From the NCBI GenBank assembly GCA_036265815.1, contig DATAOI010000074.1:1-61982 (forward strand): DNA of 61,982 bases. The letters run 5' to 3'. Each line of letters begins with the position of its first letter. The stretch's first letter is position 1. The notes under the pieces are model-generated. The model had not been told where the DNA came from. It worked only from the letters and a program-made list of their open reading frames with translations, and did no database searches. Positions 18,275-27,469 of this stretch are shown here, piece by piece. This DNA is from Gemmatimonadales bacterium. GTDB lineage: Bacteria; Gemmatimonadota; Gemmatimonadetes; Gemmatimonadales; GWC2-71-9. Made by a program: the position numbers and the translations under genes.

Positions 18275-19393
18275 ATGCGCCTCGAGACACTCGCCGTCCA
18301 CGCCGGACAGGAGCCGGATCGGTCGACCGGCGCGGTCACCCCGCCGATTCACCTCTCCACCACCTTCGCCCGGCGCCCGGACGGCAGCCTGCCGGACCGG
18401 TTCCTCTACGCCCGGAGCGACAACCCGACCCGCCGCTCGCTGGAGACGGCGCTCGCCGCGCTGGAAGGCGGCGGCGTGGCGCTGGCGTTTGCCTCGGGCA
18501 TGGCGGCCACCGCCGCGGTGTTCCAGGCGCTGGCACCGGGCGACCATGTGATCGCTCCCGCGGACGCGTACTACGGCACGGCCAAGTTCCTCCGCGAGGT
18601 GCTCGGGCCGTGGGGACTGGCCAGCAGCTTCGTCGACATGACCGACCTGTCCGCCGTCGAACGTGCGATCACCCCCCACACCCGGCTCATCTGGACCGAG
18701 ACGCCCTCGAATCCCAGCCTCGCCGTCACCGACATCGCCCGGGTCTCGAAGCTGGCCCACGCCGCCGGTGCTCGATGCGTATGCGACAACACCTGGGCCA
18801 CGCCGGTGCTGCAGCGCCCGCTCGCGCTGGGAGCCGACCTGGTCATGCACGCGACGACCAAGTACCTGGGCGGCCATGGCGACGTGACCGGCGGCGCCCT
18901 GGTGGCGCCGGGTGAGGACGAGCTGGTCGCGCGGCTCCGGACCATCCAGACCGTGGGTGGCGCGGTTCCCTCGCCGTTCGATTGCTGGCTGGTTCTCCGA
19001 GGGCTCCGAAGCCTCCCATACCGTATGAGGGGTCACTGCGAGAACGCCGGCGTCGTGGCCACGTTCCTGGCCCAGCACCCGCTGGTGGAGGTGGTGCACT
19101 ATCCCGGGCTGGCCAGCGATCCGGGTCACGAGGTGGCCCGGTGCCAGATGGCGGGCTATGGAGGAATGGTGTCGTTCGAGATGCGCGGTGGGGCGGAGCC
19201 GGCGCTGGCGGTGGCCGGACGGGCCCGGCTCTTCATCCGGGCCACCAGCCTGGGGGGACCTGAGAGTCTGATCGAGCACCGCGCCTCGGTGGAGGGGCCG
19301 GACACTTGCTCTCCACCGGGCCTGCTCCGGCTCTCGGTCGGGCTGGAGCACCCGGACGACCTGGTCGCGGATCTCGACCAGGCGCTCGGGTGA
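18275..19393 (+). CDS. Cys/Met-metabolism PLP enzyme (cystathionine gamma-synthase/lyase type)
   Basis: The 372-residue protein is a full-length member of the trans-sulfuration family. Visible are T-x-A-V-H-A-G at the N-terminus, the YARSDNPTRRSLE segment, the SGMAATAAVFQAL cofactor loop, D-N-T-W-A-T-P, and the PLP-binding K196 in TTKYLGGHGDV. It would catalyse gamma-replacement or gamma-elimination on homoserine esters or cystathionine; synthase and lyase cannot be told apart by inspection. ATG 18275 has AGGAG about eight bases upstream. It follows the trehalose gene in the same transcript. Confidence 0.92.
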   Translation: MRLETLAVHAGQEPDRSTGAVTPPIHLSTTFARRPDGSLPDRFLYARSDNPTRRSLETALAALEGGGVALAFASGMAATAAVFQALAPGDHVIAPADAYYGTAKFLREVLGPWGLASSFVDMTDLSAVERAITPHTRLIWTETPSNPSLAVTDIARVSKLAHAAGARCVCDNTWATPVLQRPLALGADLVMHATTKYLGGHGDVTGGALVAPGEDELVARLRTIQTVGGAVPSPFDCWLVLRGLRSLPYRMRGHCENAGVVATFLAQHPLVEVVHYPGLASDPGHEVARCQMAGYGGMVSFEMRGGAEPALAVAGRARLFIRATSLGGPESLIEHRASVEGPDTCSPPGLLRLSVGLEHPDDLVADLDQALG

Positions 19394-19401
19394 GCCCCCT
19401 G

Positions 19402-19818
19402 CTACTTGTCGGTCAGGGCCTCGGGGGCGATCCGCCTGATGGCCCGGCGGGCCGCCGCGGCGATCTCGTCGTTGATCTCCTCGTCGACCATCGTCTTGAG
19501 CTTGGGCACGGCGGCCTTGGCCTTGGGTCCGATCTCGCCCAGGGCCACCGTGACGGGAAAGCGGACCGTGGGATCCGGGTCGTCAAGCGCCTCGATCAGC
19601 GCCGGAACCGCTGCGGCGGCCGCGGGACCCAGGCCTGAGATCTCATAGGCGGCGGCGTTCCTGGTCTGCGGGGCCGGGGCCTTGAGGTCGGCCACCCATT
19701 GGCTCAGCTTGCGGCCATCGGTGACGGGCTCCTTGTCGGCCGATTCAGTCTGGGCCGAGGCCACCGAGCTCAGCACCAACACCGCGGTGGCCAGCGACCC
19801 CAACGTGCGCTTCAGCAT
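19402..19818 (-). CDS. Exported HEAT-repeat protein
   Basis: From ATG 19818, with GGAGG upstream, the product is 138 residues. It starts with a Sec signal peptide (LKRTLGSLATAVLVLSSVASA). The mature part has about three HEAT-like helical repeats, seen as ALIEALDDPDPTVRFPVTVALGEIG and KAAVPKLKTMVDEEINDEIAAAARRAIRRI. Such repeats mediate protein contacts; no catalytic residues are present. It probably works in the periplasm as a scaffold or regulator. It diverges from the M28 peptidase across 79 bases. The longer frame to 20004 overlaps that gene and was rejected. Confidence 0.85.
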   Translation of the reverse strand: MLKRTLGSLATAVLVLSSVASAQTESADKEPVTDGRKLSQWVADLKAPAPQTRNAAAYEISGLGPAAAAAVPALIEALDDPDPTVRFPVTVALGEIGPKAKAAVPKLKTMVDEEINDEIAAAARRAIRRIAPEALTDK

Positions 19819-19897
19819 GCATCCTCCAGCGAGAATGTCCATCCGGGCGCCATCGCGCCCGATAGAAATATAGCCCCTGCGGGTCTCCACCTCTTCG

Positions 19898-21328
19898 ATG
19901 GTACCACGGATGAATCCATTTCGAGTCACTCGCCACCTTGTCGCCGGTTCGATGCTCCTGCTAGGCACGGCTCCGGCGCCGGCCCTGGCGCAGACGCCAT
20001 CCATCGCGGCGCGCTATCAGGCGATCGCCGACAGTCTGATCCACGCCGCCACCGCCGACAGCGCGGCCTACCTCCGGCTGGGCCGACTGGTCGACACCTT
20101 CGGTCATCGGCTGAGCGGGTCCGCCAGCCTGGAGGCGGCGATTGGCTGGGTGCTGCACGAGATGCAGAGCGACGGGCTGCAGAACGTGCGCGGCGAGCCG
20201 GTCATGGTGCCCCACTGGGTCCGCGGCGCCGAGTCCGCCGACCTGGTGAAGCCGCGCTCGATGGCGCTCAAGATGCTTGGGCTGGGCGGCAGCGTCGGCA
20301 CGCCCAAAGGCGGCATCACGGCGCCCGTCCTGCTCGTGACCAGCTTCGACGAGCTCACGCGTCGTGCCTCCGAGGCTCGGGGCAAGATCGTCCTCTTCGA
20401 CGAGCCGTTCACCGAGTACACTGCGGCCCGGAAATACCGCACCGATGGCCCGTCCGCCGCCGCGCGGGCCGGCGCAGTGGCCTGCCTCATCCGTTCGGTG
20501 GCCTCCGCCAGCATTCGCAGTCCGCACACCGGCGCCCTGGTGTACGACTCGACCGCGCGGAAGATTCCGGCGGCGGCGCTCAGCGTGGAAGACGCGATGA
20601 TGCTCCACCGATTTGCCGACCGGGGCGAGCCGGTGGTCGTGACCCTCCGGATGGGGGCCCGCACGCTCCCCGATTCACCCTCGCGCAACGCGGTGGCGGA
20701 AGTGGTGGGCCGGGAGAAACCGGAGGAGGTCGTCGTGCTCGGCGGCCACATCGACTCGTGGGATGTGGGACAGGGTGCAATGGACGACGGCGGCGGAGCG
20801 GTCAGCGCCTGGGAGGCGGTGCGGCTGATCCAGCGGCTCGGTCTGCGGCCCCGGCGCACCGTGCGGGTGGTGCTCTGGACCAACGAGGAGAACGGAGGCA
20901 GGGGCGGCCAGGCGTACCACGACGCGCATGCCGCCGAGGTGAGCCGCCACGTGCTGGCGATGGAGTCCGACAACGGCGTGTTCAATCCCAGCGGCTACGT
21001 CTTTGCCGGCTCGGATTCGGCCGCGGCGGTGGTCCAGCAGATCGCGGCGCTGCTGCAGCCGATCGGCGCCACCGCCGTGAAGCGGGAGCGGCAGAGCCCG
21101 GCCGCCGATATCACCACGCTGGTCGACGGGGGAGTGCCGGGGATGGAGATCCAGACCGACGACACCCGCTACTTCTGGTACCACCACAGCGAGGGCGATA
21201 CGCTCGACAAGCTCAACGCCGCGGAGGTGGCTCGCTGCGTCGCGACGCTGGCGGTGATGGCGTACGTGGTAGCGGATCTTCCGGAGCCGCTCGCGCGGAG
21301 CCCGATCTCGGATGCGGTGAGCCAGTAG
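19898..21328 (+). CDS. Secreted M28-family zinc peptidase (carboxypeptidase Q-like)
   Basis: The 476-residue product has a signal peptide (VAGSMLLLGTAPAPALAQ). A PA-like insertion (about 110-250) precedes the peptidase core: VVLGGHIDSWDVGQGAMDDGGGA with first His/Asp ligands, then WTNEENGGRGG carrying the catalytic Glu, and late WYHHSEGDTLDKL with the last His ligand. This matches M28 exopeptidases of the plasma glutamate carboxypeptidase type. It would act in the periplasm or outside the cell on peptides. A second in-frame ATG at 19910 is equally possible, since neither has a clear ribosome site. Confidence 0.92.
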   Translation: MVPRMNPFRVTRHLVAGSMLLLGTAPAPALAQTPSIAARYQAIADSLIHAATADSAAYLRLGRLVDTFGHRLSGSASLEAAIGWVLHEMQSDGLQNVRGEPVMVPHWVRGAESADLVKPRSMALKMLGLGGSVGTPKGGITAPVLLVTSFDELTRRASEARGKIVLFDEPFTEYTAARKYRTDGPSAAARAGAVACLIRSVASASIRSPHTGALVYDSTARKIPAAALSVEDAMMLHRFADRGEPVVVTLRMGARTLPDSPSRNAVAEVVGREKPEEVVVLGGHIDSWDVGQGAMDDGGGAVSAWEAVRLIQRLGLRPRRTVRVVLWTNEENGGRGGQAYHDAHAAEVSRHVLAMESDNGVFNPSGYVFAGSDSAAAVVQQIAALLQPIGATAVKRERQSPAADITTLVDGGVPGMEIQTDDTRYFWYHHSEGDTLDKLNAAEVARCVATLAVMAYVVADLPEPLARSPISDAVSQ

Positions 21329-21331
21329 CGC

Positions 21332-21964
21332 TCACAGCATGATGAGCCCGAGCCGGGCGCCGCTGGCTACCGCCTCCGCCCGAGTGGACACGCCGAGCTT
21401 GCCGAAGACCCCGGCGACATGGGTCTTGACGGTGTGATCCGAGATGCCCAGCCGCGCCGCGATCATCTTGTTGCCCAGCCCCTCGGCCAGCATGCCGAGC
21501 ACTTCGATCTCGCGCGGGGTGAGGGCCGGCGCGGGTGAGGGAGGACGCAGTACCGGCCGCGGGGCACCGCTCCCGGCAGGCTCGACCGGCAGCACCACCA
21601 GACCGGCCGCCGCGGCCGCCACCGCGGCGGCGATCTGCTCCCCCGTGACCGTCCTCGCCAGCGCGCCGCGGGCACCGGAGCGAAGCACGCGCTCAACCCA
21701 GCCATCAGCCGTCTCGTCTCCCAGCACCACCACGGCGGGTGCGCGTCCCAGACGATCCGGTACCAGGGAGAGCGGCAGCGGGAGCGGCTCGCCCGGCTCG
21801 AGGGCGAGGAGAACGACGTCGGCTTCCACCGTCTCCGCCAGATCCGCCAGGCCCGCTGGACGCGCCACCGTTTCCAGCAGCGTGAACCCGGAATGATTGG
21901 CGAGCAGCGCTGCCAGACCGGCCCGTACGGCGGGTGAGGCGGCGGCGATCACGACTCGGGTCAC
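21332..21964 (-). CDS. LuxR/NarL-type regulator with degenerate receiver domain
   Basis: The protein has 210 residues. The C-terminal helix-turn-helix is canonical (LTPREIEVLGMLAEGLGNKMIAARLGISDHTVKTHVAGVFGKLG). The N-terminal receiver has lost its phosphorylation site: the acidic pair near residue 8 is Ala-Ala, the acceptor Asp is A54 (VVLLALEPG), and the conserved Lys is absent from the GALART loop. It is therefore a pseudo-receiver regulator, probably controlled by another signal or by protein contact. Its ATG overlaps the stop of the upstream protease gene by four bases (ATGA), so it is the last gene of a coupled trio. Confidence 0.9.
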   Translation of the reverse strand: MTRVVIAAASPAVRAGLAALLANHSGFTLLETVARPAGLADLAETVEADVVLLALEPGEPLPLPLSLVPDRLGRAPAVVVLGDETADGWVERVLRSGARGALARTVTGEQIAAAVAAAAAGLVVLPVEPAGSGAPRPVLRPPSPAPALTPREIEVLGMLAEGLGNKMIAARLGISDHTVKTHVAGVFGKLGVSTRAEAVASGARLGLIML

Positions 21965-22557
21965 GCGGCGCGTCTTCCCGGAGCGGGTGGGCCGGCGCGC
22001 TGGAGAAAGCGCGAGATGACCGGCACCGGCACCGCGTAGCCGAGACCGCCGGCTACCAGCGTGTTGAGCCCGAGTACCCGGCCGTACACGTCTGCCAGGG
22101 GGCCACCGGAATTCCCCGGCGCCAATCGCACATCCGCCTGAATCCAGCGCGGCGCCCCGGCGTCATCCCGCAGGACCCGGTGAACCACGCCGAGGCTCAG
22201 CGCGTTGGGCACCCCAAGCGGATGGCCGAACCCCAGGATCAGCTCGCCCGGACGGAGCGCGGCCGCGTCCCCCCGCTCGGCCACCGGGTACTCGCCGGGC
22301 GGGAGCCGCAGGGCCGCGAGATCGCACTCCGGGTCGCGCGCCACCAGCCAGGCCTCGACGATTCGTCCGTCCGAGAGCCGGACCCGCGCGCCGTCCGCCG
22401 GCGCCACGTGGGCGTTGGTGAGCACCAGCCCATCTGCTCGCCAGAGCACACCCGAGCCTTCTCCGCGGGCACCGACCTGGACCTGCACCGTCGCCCGGCG
22501 AAGCAGGTCGGCCACTCCCGCGAGCGCGGCGCCCAGCTCGAGCGCGAGCACGCTCAC
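21961..22557 (-). CDS. Signal-less trypsin-like (S1C) serine protease, no PDZ
   Basis: At 198 residues this is a bare protease domain with an intact triad: H50 (TNAHVA), D79 (ECDLAALRL) and S150 (GNSGGPL). There is no signal peptide, transmembrane segment or PDZ domain, so it should act in the cytoplasm unless exported through a partner. Both ends overlap neighbours by ATGA (22554-22557 and 21961-21964), so all three genes are translationally coupled. It may process or regulate the LuxR-type protein encoded next; this is inference from context. Confidence 0.88.
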   Translation of the reverse strand: MSVLALELGAALAGVADLLRRATVQVQVGARGEGSGVLWRADGLVLTNAHVAPADGARVRLSDGRIVEAWLVARDPECDLAALRLPPGEYPVAERGDAAALRPGELILGFGHPLGVPNALSLGVVHRVLRDDAGAPRWIQADVRLAPGNSGGPLADVYGRVLGLNTLVAGGLGYAVPVPVISRFLQRAGPPAPGRRAA

Positions 22558-23489
22558 CGGCCCCGGCGGGCGGGGCGCTCGCCAACGGTGACGGTGACAG
22601 TGCGGGCCTCACCCCCGCGGACCAGTTGTACCGCGGCGCCTTGGCCGACCCGCTCCGGACCGAGGGCGGCCAGCAGATCCCCGGGGTCGCCCAGTTCGTG
22701 CCCGTCCAGGGTGACGATGATGTCTCCCAGCAGCAGCCCTCCCTGCTCGGCCGGACCTCCGGCCTCGAGGTTCACGATCACCAGCCCGATCCGGCCGGTG
22801 AGCCCTAGCCGCGACCGGAGCGGTTCGGGGAGCTGGACCGGCTGGGCGGCGAGTCCGAGAAATCCGCGGCGCACCCGTCCCGCCGTGAGGAGCTGTTCGG
22901 CCACGCGCTCGACGGTGCTCACGGGCAGCGCCAACGCCACGGCCCGGCTCAGGCCGGAGGTGTTGATGCCGAGGACCCGGCCGCCGACCTCGACCAGCGG
23001 TCCGCCGGAGAACCCGTCGTAGATGGAGAGATCGAGCCGGACGAAGCGATCGACCTTGCCTCCCTGCCAGGTGCGCCATTCGCCACCCACCGCGCTCACC
23101 AGTCCCAGGCTCGCGGTCAGCTGGGTGCCGGGGCGTCCGAGGGCGAGGACCAGCCGGCCGACCTGAAGGTCGGTCTCGTCGCCGCGCTCGACCGGTGGAA
23201 CGGCGGCATCCTCCAACCGGAGCACCGCGAGGTCGGTGGTTGGATCGCGCCCGGCGAGCGTGGCCGTCGCGGTCCGGCCGCTGGCCACGGTAACGCTGAG
23301 ATCTTCGTCCCGGCTTATCGTGTGGCTCGCGGCGATCACGGCGCCGGGCCGCCACACCACGCCCGAGGATGGAATGCGGCGGCGCCCATGGATGGCGACG
23401 ACCGAGCGGCCCACCTGCTCGACGGTGGCGGCTAGGTCGCGGGAGAGACCGGCCAGCAGGCTGGGCTGGCCGGAAGAAGATGCTGTCAT
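22554..23489 (-). CDS. HtrA-like serine protease with one PDZ domain, no signal peptide
   Basis: The 311-residue product has a protease domain with H56 (AASHTIS), D86 (TTDLAVLRL) and S161 (GFSGGPL, where Phe replaces the usual Asn), followed by a PDZ domain at about 205-305 (GGLLLGDIIVTLDGHELGDPGDLL). No N-terminal signal or membrane helix is visible. It heads the coupled cassette with the bare protease and the LuxR-like regulator. The variant residue before the active Ser may alter oxyanion-hole geometry. The likely role is regulated proteolysis or peptide sensing, inferred from context only. Confidence 0.88.
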   Translation of the reverse strand: MTASSSGQPSLLAGLSRDLAATVEQVGRSVVAIHGRRRIPSSGVVWRPGAVIAASHTISRDEDLSVTVASGRTATATLAGRDPTTDLAVLRLEDAAVPPVERGDETDLQVGRLVLALGRPGTQLTASLGLVSAVGGEWRTWQGGKVDRFVRLDLSIYDGFSGGPLVEVGGRVLGINTSGLSRAVALALPVSTVERVAEQLLTAGRVRRGFLGLAAQPVQLPEPLRSRLGLTGRIGLVIVNLEAGGPAEQGGLLLGDIIVTLDGHELGDPGDLLAALGPERVGQGAAVQLVRGGEARTVTVTVGERPARRGR

Positions 23490-23669
23490 GCGGTCCTCCG
23501 AGGGTCACGGCGAATGCGGGATGCATCCGCCGGCTGACCCAACGATGTCCCCCTCAGGGCTCCCAGGCATCGGCCGAACGGGGGACCCGGCGATCGGACG
23601 TTCGGCCGAGCCGAAACCAGGGCCCCGACCGCCGCGTAGGCCCAGGTACCAACCTCCGCGACCGGATCC

Positions 23670-26024
23670 ATGTTCCTGACCTTGCTGATGCTGCACCTGG
23701 GTGGAACCGATCCGGCCAGCGTGTACAACGGCCGGCAGGGCCGGCTCGACGTCACGCCGCCGCGAGTGGACGTCCAGGTGAAGGTGGACGGCGTGCTCGA
23801 CGAGGCGGTCTGGGGCGAGGCGGCCCTGCTCACCGGCTTCAGTCAGTTCTCGCCCTCGGACGGAATTCCCTCGGTGGATTCGACCGAGGTCCTGGTCTGG
23901 TATTCGCCGGGCGCGATCTACTTCGGCATCCGCGCGTTCGAGGCGCACGGCGCGGTTCACGCGACCCTGGCGGACCGCGACAAGATCGCCTCCGACGACT
24001 ACATCCAGATTTTGCTCAGCACCTTCAACGACGCGCGCCAGGCCACCGTGCTGGCGGTGAATCCGTTCGGGATCCAGTCGGACGGCGCGCTGATCGAGAC
24101 CGGATCGACCTCGGGAAACGGCTTCAACAACTCGGTGGTCAATCGGGAGAGCGCGGACCTGCGTCCGGACTTCGTCTACGAGTCGAAGGGGCGGCTTACC
24201 GGGGGCGGGTACGTGGTGGAGGTGCGGGTCCCTTTCAAGAGCCTCCGCTTTCAGCCGGCGCGGGAGCAGCGCTGGGGCATCAACGTCACCCGCCGGGTGC
24301 AGCACTCCGGTGTCGAAGACTCCTGGACCCCGGCCAAGCGCGCGAGCGCCTCGTTCCTGGCGCAGTCGGGTCACCTGCTCGGACTCACCGACCTTCGCCG
24401 TGGCCTGGTGCTGGAGCTCACGCCCTCGGTCACCTCCAAGACCACGGGAACACCGGGTGCCACCGGATGGGACTACAGCGGGGGGAGTCCCGAGCTGGGG
24501 GGCAGCCTCAGGTGGGGCATCACCAACAACCTGAATCTCAACGGCACGGCCAACCCGGACTTCTCCCAGGTGGAGTCCGACGCCGGCCAGTTCAACTTCG
24601 ATCCTCGGAACGAGATCTTGCTGTCCGAGAAGCGGCCGTTCTTCCTCGACGGTGTCGAGCAGTTCAACACCCCCAATAGCCTGATTTATACCCGGCGCAT
24701 CGTCCAGCCGGTGGCCGCGGTCAAGCTCACCGGTACGGGACTAGGCACCGACATCGCGCTCCTCTCGGCGGTGGACGAGCGGGAGGTGTCGCGGTCGGGG
24801 GAGGATCATCCGGTCTACAACCTGGTGCGACTTCAGCGCGGGATCGGCGGCCACTCCCGGGTGGGGCTGGCGTATACCGATCGGGTCGACGGCGGCGACT
24901 ACAACCGGGTGGGCGGCGTGGATGGCCGGCTGGTGTTCGGGGAGATCTACAGCGCGCTGTTCCAGGTGGCCGGGAGCCGGACGCGGACCAGCGGGATCAC
25001 CACGACGGCGCCGCTCTGGCTCGCCCGGGTGGACCGGAACGGCCACACCTTCGGCGGGCGGATCTCGATGAGCGGCAGCGACCCCGACTTCCGCGCGCGG
25101 AGCGGCTTCTTCTCCCGTCCCGGGCTGGTGCGTGGCAACGTCAATCCCCGAGTCACGTTGTACGGGAAGAGCGGGGGGCTGCTGGAGAACGTCACGGTCG
25201 ACCTCAACCTGGACGGCCTGTACCGTTACGGCCAGTTCGGCGAATCGGAGGGGATGCAGGAGGAGAAGGCGCACGTCAACACCAACGCCACGCTGCGCGG
25301 CGGCTGGCAGGTGGGCGCGTCGGTCCTCAACGAGGCGTTCGGCTATCCCGCCGAGGTGTACACCGGGTACCGGCTCGAGCGCCCGCGGGCCGACGGCAGC
25401 GGCGTCGACACGGTGCCGTTCGTGGGCCAGCGCCGGATCCCCAACCGCGACTACGTGCTCACGCTGAACACGCCGGAGTTCGCCCAATTCGGTGGCAGCG
25501 TCTTCGTGATCTGGGGCCACGACGAGAACTTTTACGAGTGGGCCTCCGGCTCGATCGCATGGCTGGACCTCAACCTGGACTGGCGACCCACCGACAAGCT
25601 CCGCTTCGAGGGCCGGTACCAGGTCCAGTGGGTGGGCCGGCGGACCGATGGGAGCACCGTGAATCTGCAGCGGATTCCCCGGCTCAAGATGGAGTATCAG
25701 CTGTCGCGACCGATCTTCCTCCGGGTCGTGGGTGAGTATCGGAGCGAGCGGCAGGACGCGCTCCGCGACGACAGCCGCACCGATGCGCCGATCCTGATTT
25801 ACGACCCGGTGGTGGGCGACTTCGTGCGGACCACGCCGTTCAACCACCGCTCGTTCCGTGGCGACCTGCTCTTCTCCTACCAGCCCACGCCCGGCACCGT
25901 CCTCTTCGCGGGGTACGGGAGCACCTTGCGGGATCCGGTCGACCCGGTCGATTCGTCGCGGACCGGCTTGCGCCGGGCGGACGACGGGTTCTTCCTCAAG
26001 ATGAGCTATCTCTTCCGGATGTAA
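23670..26024 (+). CDS. DUF5916-type outer-membrane protein with N-terminal carbohydrate-binding-like domain
   Basis: The 784-residue protein starts with a short hydrophobic segment (MFLTLLMLHLGG) that may be part of a signal peptide. Residues about 30-210 form a CBM9-like domain (VDGVLDEAVWGEAALLTGFSQ, then YFGIRAFE). The remainder has the DUF5916 signatures NPDFSQVESDAGQFNFDPRN and LSEKRPFFLDGVEQFN, then alternating strands ending in an aromatic C-terminus (MSYLFRM) as in beta-barrel proteins. It is probably an outer-membrane barrel for binding or uptake of polymers; the substrate is unknown. Its transcript stands alone. Confidence 0.85.
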   Translation: MFLTLLMLHLGGTDPASVYNGRQGRLDVTPPRVDVQVKVDGVLDEAVWGEAALLTGFSQFSPSDGIPSVDSTEVLVWYSPGAIYFGIRAFEAHGAVHATLADRDKIASDDYIQILLSTFNDARQATVLAVNPFGIQSDGALIETGSTSGNGFNNSVVNRESADLRPDFVYESKGRLTGGGYVVEVRVPFKSLRFQPAREQRWGINVTRRVQHSGVEDSWTPAKRASASFLAQSGHLLGLTDLRRGLVLELTPSVTSKTTGTPGATGWDYSGGSPELGGSLRWGITNNLNLNGTANPDFSQVESDAGQFNFDPRNEILLSEKRPFFLDGVEQFNTPNSLIYTRRIVQPVAAVKLTGTGLGTDIALLSAVDEREVSRSGEDHPVYNLVRLQRGIGGHSRVGLAYTDRVDGGDYNRVGGVDGRLVFGEIYSALFQVAGSRTRTSGITTTAPLWLARVDRNGHTFGGRISMSGSDPDFRARSGFFSRPGLVRGNVNPRVTLYGKSGGLLENVTVDLNLDGLYRYGQFGESEGMQEEKAHVNTNATLRGGWQVGASVLNEAFGYPAEVYTGYRLERPRADGSGVDTVPFVGQRRIPNRDYVLTLNTPEFAQFGGSVFVIWGHDENFYEWASGSIAWLDLNLDWRPTDKLRFEGRYQVQWVGRRTDGSTVNLQRIPRLKMEYQLSRPIFLRVVGEYRSERQDALRDDSRTDAPILIYDPVVGDFVRTTPFNHRSFRGDLLFSYQPTPGTVLFAGYGSTLRDPVDPVDSSRTGLRRADDGFFLKMSYLFRM

Positions 26025-26092
26025 CCTTCCGGGGCGTTGCCGCTCGCGCCGGACGTTACATTGGTTGGATAGAACGAGCCCGAGCGCCCATC

Positions 26093-26224
26093 GGTCATCC
26101 CGAGCCCATTCGCTGCGGTTAGGGCCAACTGGCGCGAAGGATCTTCTCCCCCGGAGCGGACCTCCACGGCGACGGTCCGGCACCGCGGGCAAGATCCTTC
26201 GTCGCTCCGCTCCTCGGGATGACC
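26093..26224. repeat. Palindromic intergenic repeat element, 132 bases
   Basis: The outer arms GGTCATCCCGAG (26093-26104) and CTCGGGATGACC (26213-26224) are perfect complements. An inner pair, CGAAGGATCTT (26135-26145) and AAGATCCTTCG (26191-26201), is also perfect. The transcript could fold into a long cruciform or hairpin. The arms resemble a repeat type seen dispersed in many bacterial genomes, from memory. It lies between the DUF5916 gene and the acetyltransferase, and only one copy is seen here. Confidence 0.75.
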
Positions 26225-26281
26225 GCGGGGATCCGATACCCATGTTGGCCTCCCAGAAACCACGACCATGACCGCCGCCTG

Positions 26282-26848
26282 ATGCAGCTCGATCTCCCCT
26301 CCAGCCGGATCCGGAGCTGGCGCCCTGGTGACGAGGAGAGCCTGGTGCGCGAGGCGGATAACCGGAACATCTGGCGCACCGTGCGCGATCGCTTCCCGCA
26401 CCCCTATACCCGAGCGCACGCCGACGCCTGGATTGTGCGGGCCACCTCCGACCTGCCGGAGACCCACTTCGCGATCGACGTGGCCGGCGAGGCCGTCGGC
26501 GGAATCGGACTCGATCTGCAGGAAGACGTGGCCCGCTATTCGGCGGAGCTGGGCTATTGGCTGGGTGAGGCGTACTGGGGCCGGGGGATCATGACCGCGG
26601 CGGTCTCCCGCTTCACCGAGTACGCGTTCCGGACCTTCGAGCTCTGTCGGATCTACGCCCTGGTGTTCGAGACCAATCCGGCCTCCTTCCGGGTGCTCGA
26701 GCGAGCCGGGTACGCGCTGGAGGGGCGGCTCCGGCGCGCCGTGTACAAGGACGGGCGAATCCTCGACCAGTACCTCTACGCGGTGTCACAGGACGCCCGG
26801 CTGCCGCATCCCCCGTCTTGCGGGGGCATGGACATTGCCCCATCCTGA
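26282..26848 (+). CDS. GNAT-family N-acetyltransferase (RimJ/RimL-like)
   Basis: The 188-residue protein from ATG 26282 has the RimJ/RimL type of GNAT fold: RIRSWRPGDEESLVREADNRNIWRTVRD at the start, ELGYWLGEAYWGRGIMTAAV for acetyl-CoA binding, and ETNPASFRVLERAGYALEG. It should transfer an acetyl group to a protein N-terminus or small amine; the substrate is not deducible. An in-frame ATG at 26219 lies inside the palindromic repeat and was rejected. Confidence 0.9.
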   Translation: MQLDLPSSRIRSWRPGDEESLVREADNRNIWRTVRDRFPHPYTRAHADAWIVRATSDLPETHFAIDVAGEAVGGIGLDLQEDVARYSAELGYWLGEAYWGRGIMTAAVSRFTEYAFRTFELCRIYALVFETNPASFRVLERAGYALEGRLRRAVYKDGRILDQYLYAVSQDARLPHPPSCGGMDIAPS

Positions 26849-26875
26849 GCCAAACCGTCCACATCGAGAGGGTCC

Positions 26876-27469
26876 ATGCATCGGGTACTCTACGCCGCCG
26901 GGTGGAGCTATGTGGCGCTTTGCGGCCTGGTCCTGGCAAAGTCCAGGGCCCCGGCGCGCCTGGTAGCGCCCGGAGGCGGAGAGCCGCACAACGCTGCCGC
27001 ACCATACGCTGGCGCGGCCGGCGAATGGTTCTCCCAGGTCAAGCCGTTCTGCAATTCGGTCGAGGTGGAAGTCCGACAGCAACAGCTCCCGGCCCCGAGC
27101 GGGGTGGAGGGGGCGGGGTACAGCGCGGCCTGCTATGCGCTGGCCGGCAAGATCGAGCGGGCCCAGGAGGTGATCGACCGCCTCTCATCGCGGGACCGCA
27201 GCCAGGCCGCGGGTATCGTGTTCGCGATCGGACATCCGGTGGCCGACGCGGGGGACGACCAGTCGGCCGGACCGATCATGCGGCTGGTGGTGAGCTATCA
27301 GCCGGGCAATTACATGGCGCTCTACCACGCGGGGATGTCGGAATACATTCTGGGCCAGCGGGACTTCGCCCGGACCCACCTGGAGCGTTTCCTCCAGCTG
27401 TACAGCAGCGAAGACGGCTGGCGCAAGAACGCTGAGGACGTGCTCGGCCGCATGAGCGGCTCGCGGTGA
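26876..27469 (+). CDS. Membrane-targeted TPR-like protein coupled to a kinase gene
   Basis: This 197-residue protein has an N-terminal hydrophobic segment (VLYAAGWSYVALCGLVLA), then helical hairpins of TPR character: GYSAACYALAGKIERAQEVIDRL and YMALYHAGMSEYILGQRDFARTHLERFLQLY. No enzyme motif is present. Its stop overlaps the start of the Ser/Thr kinase gene (GTGA at 27466-27469), so the two are translated together and may form a complex. The likely role is scaffolding or sensing on the periplasmic side, inferred from topology and context. Confidence 0.8.
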   Translation: MHRVLYAAGWSYVALCGLVLAKSRAPARLVAPGGGEPHNAAAPYAGAAGEWFSQVKPFCNSVEVEVRQQQLPAPSGVEGAGYSAACYALAGKIERAQEVIDRLSSRDRSQAAGIVFAIGHPVADAGDDQSAGPIMRLVVSYQPGNYMALYHAGMSEYILGQRDFARTHLERFLQLYSSEDGWRKNAEDVLGRMSGSR

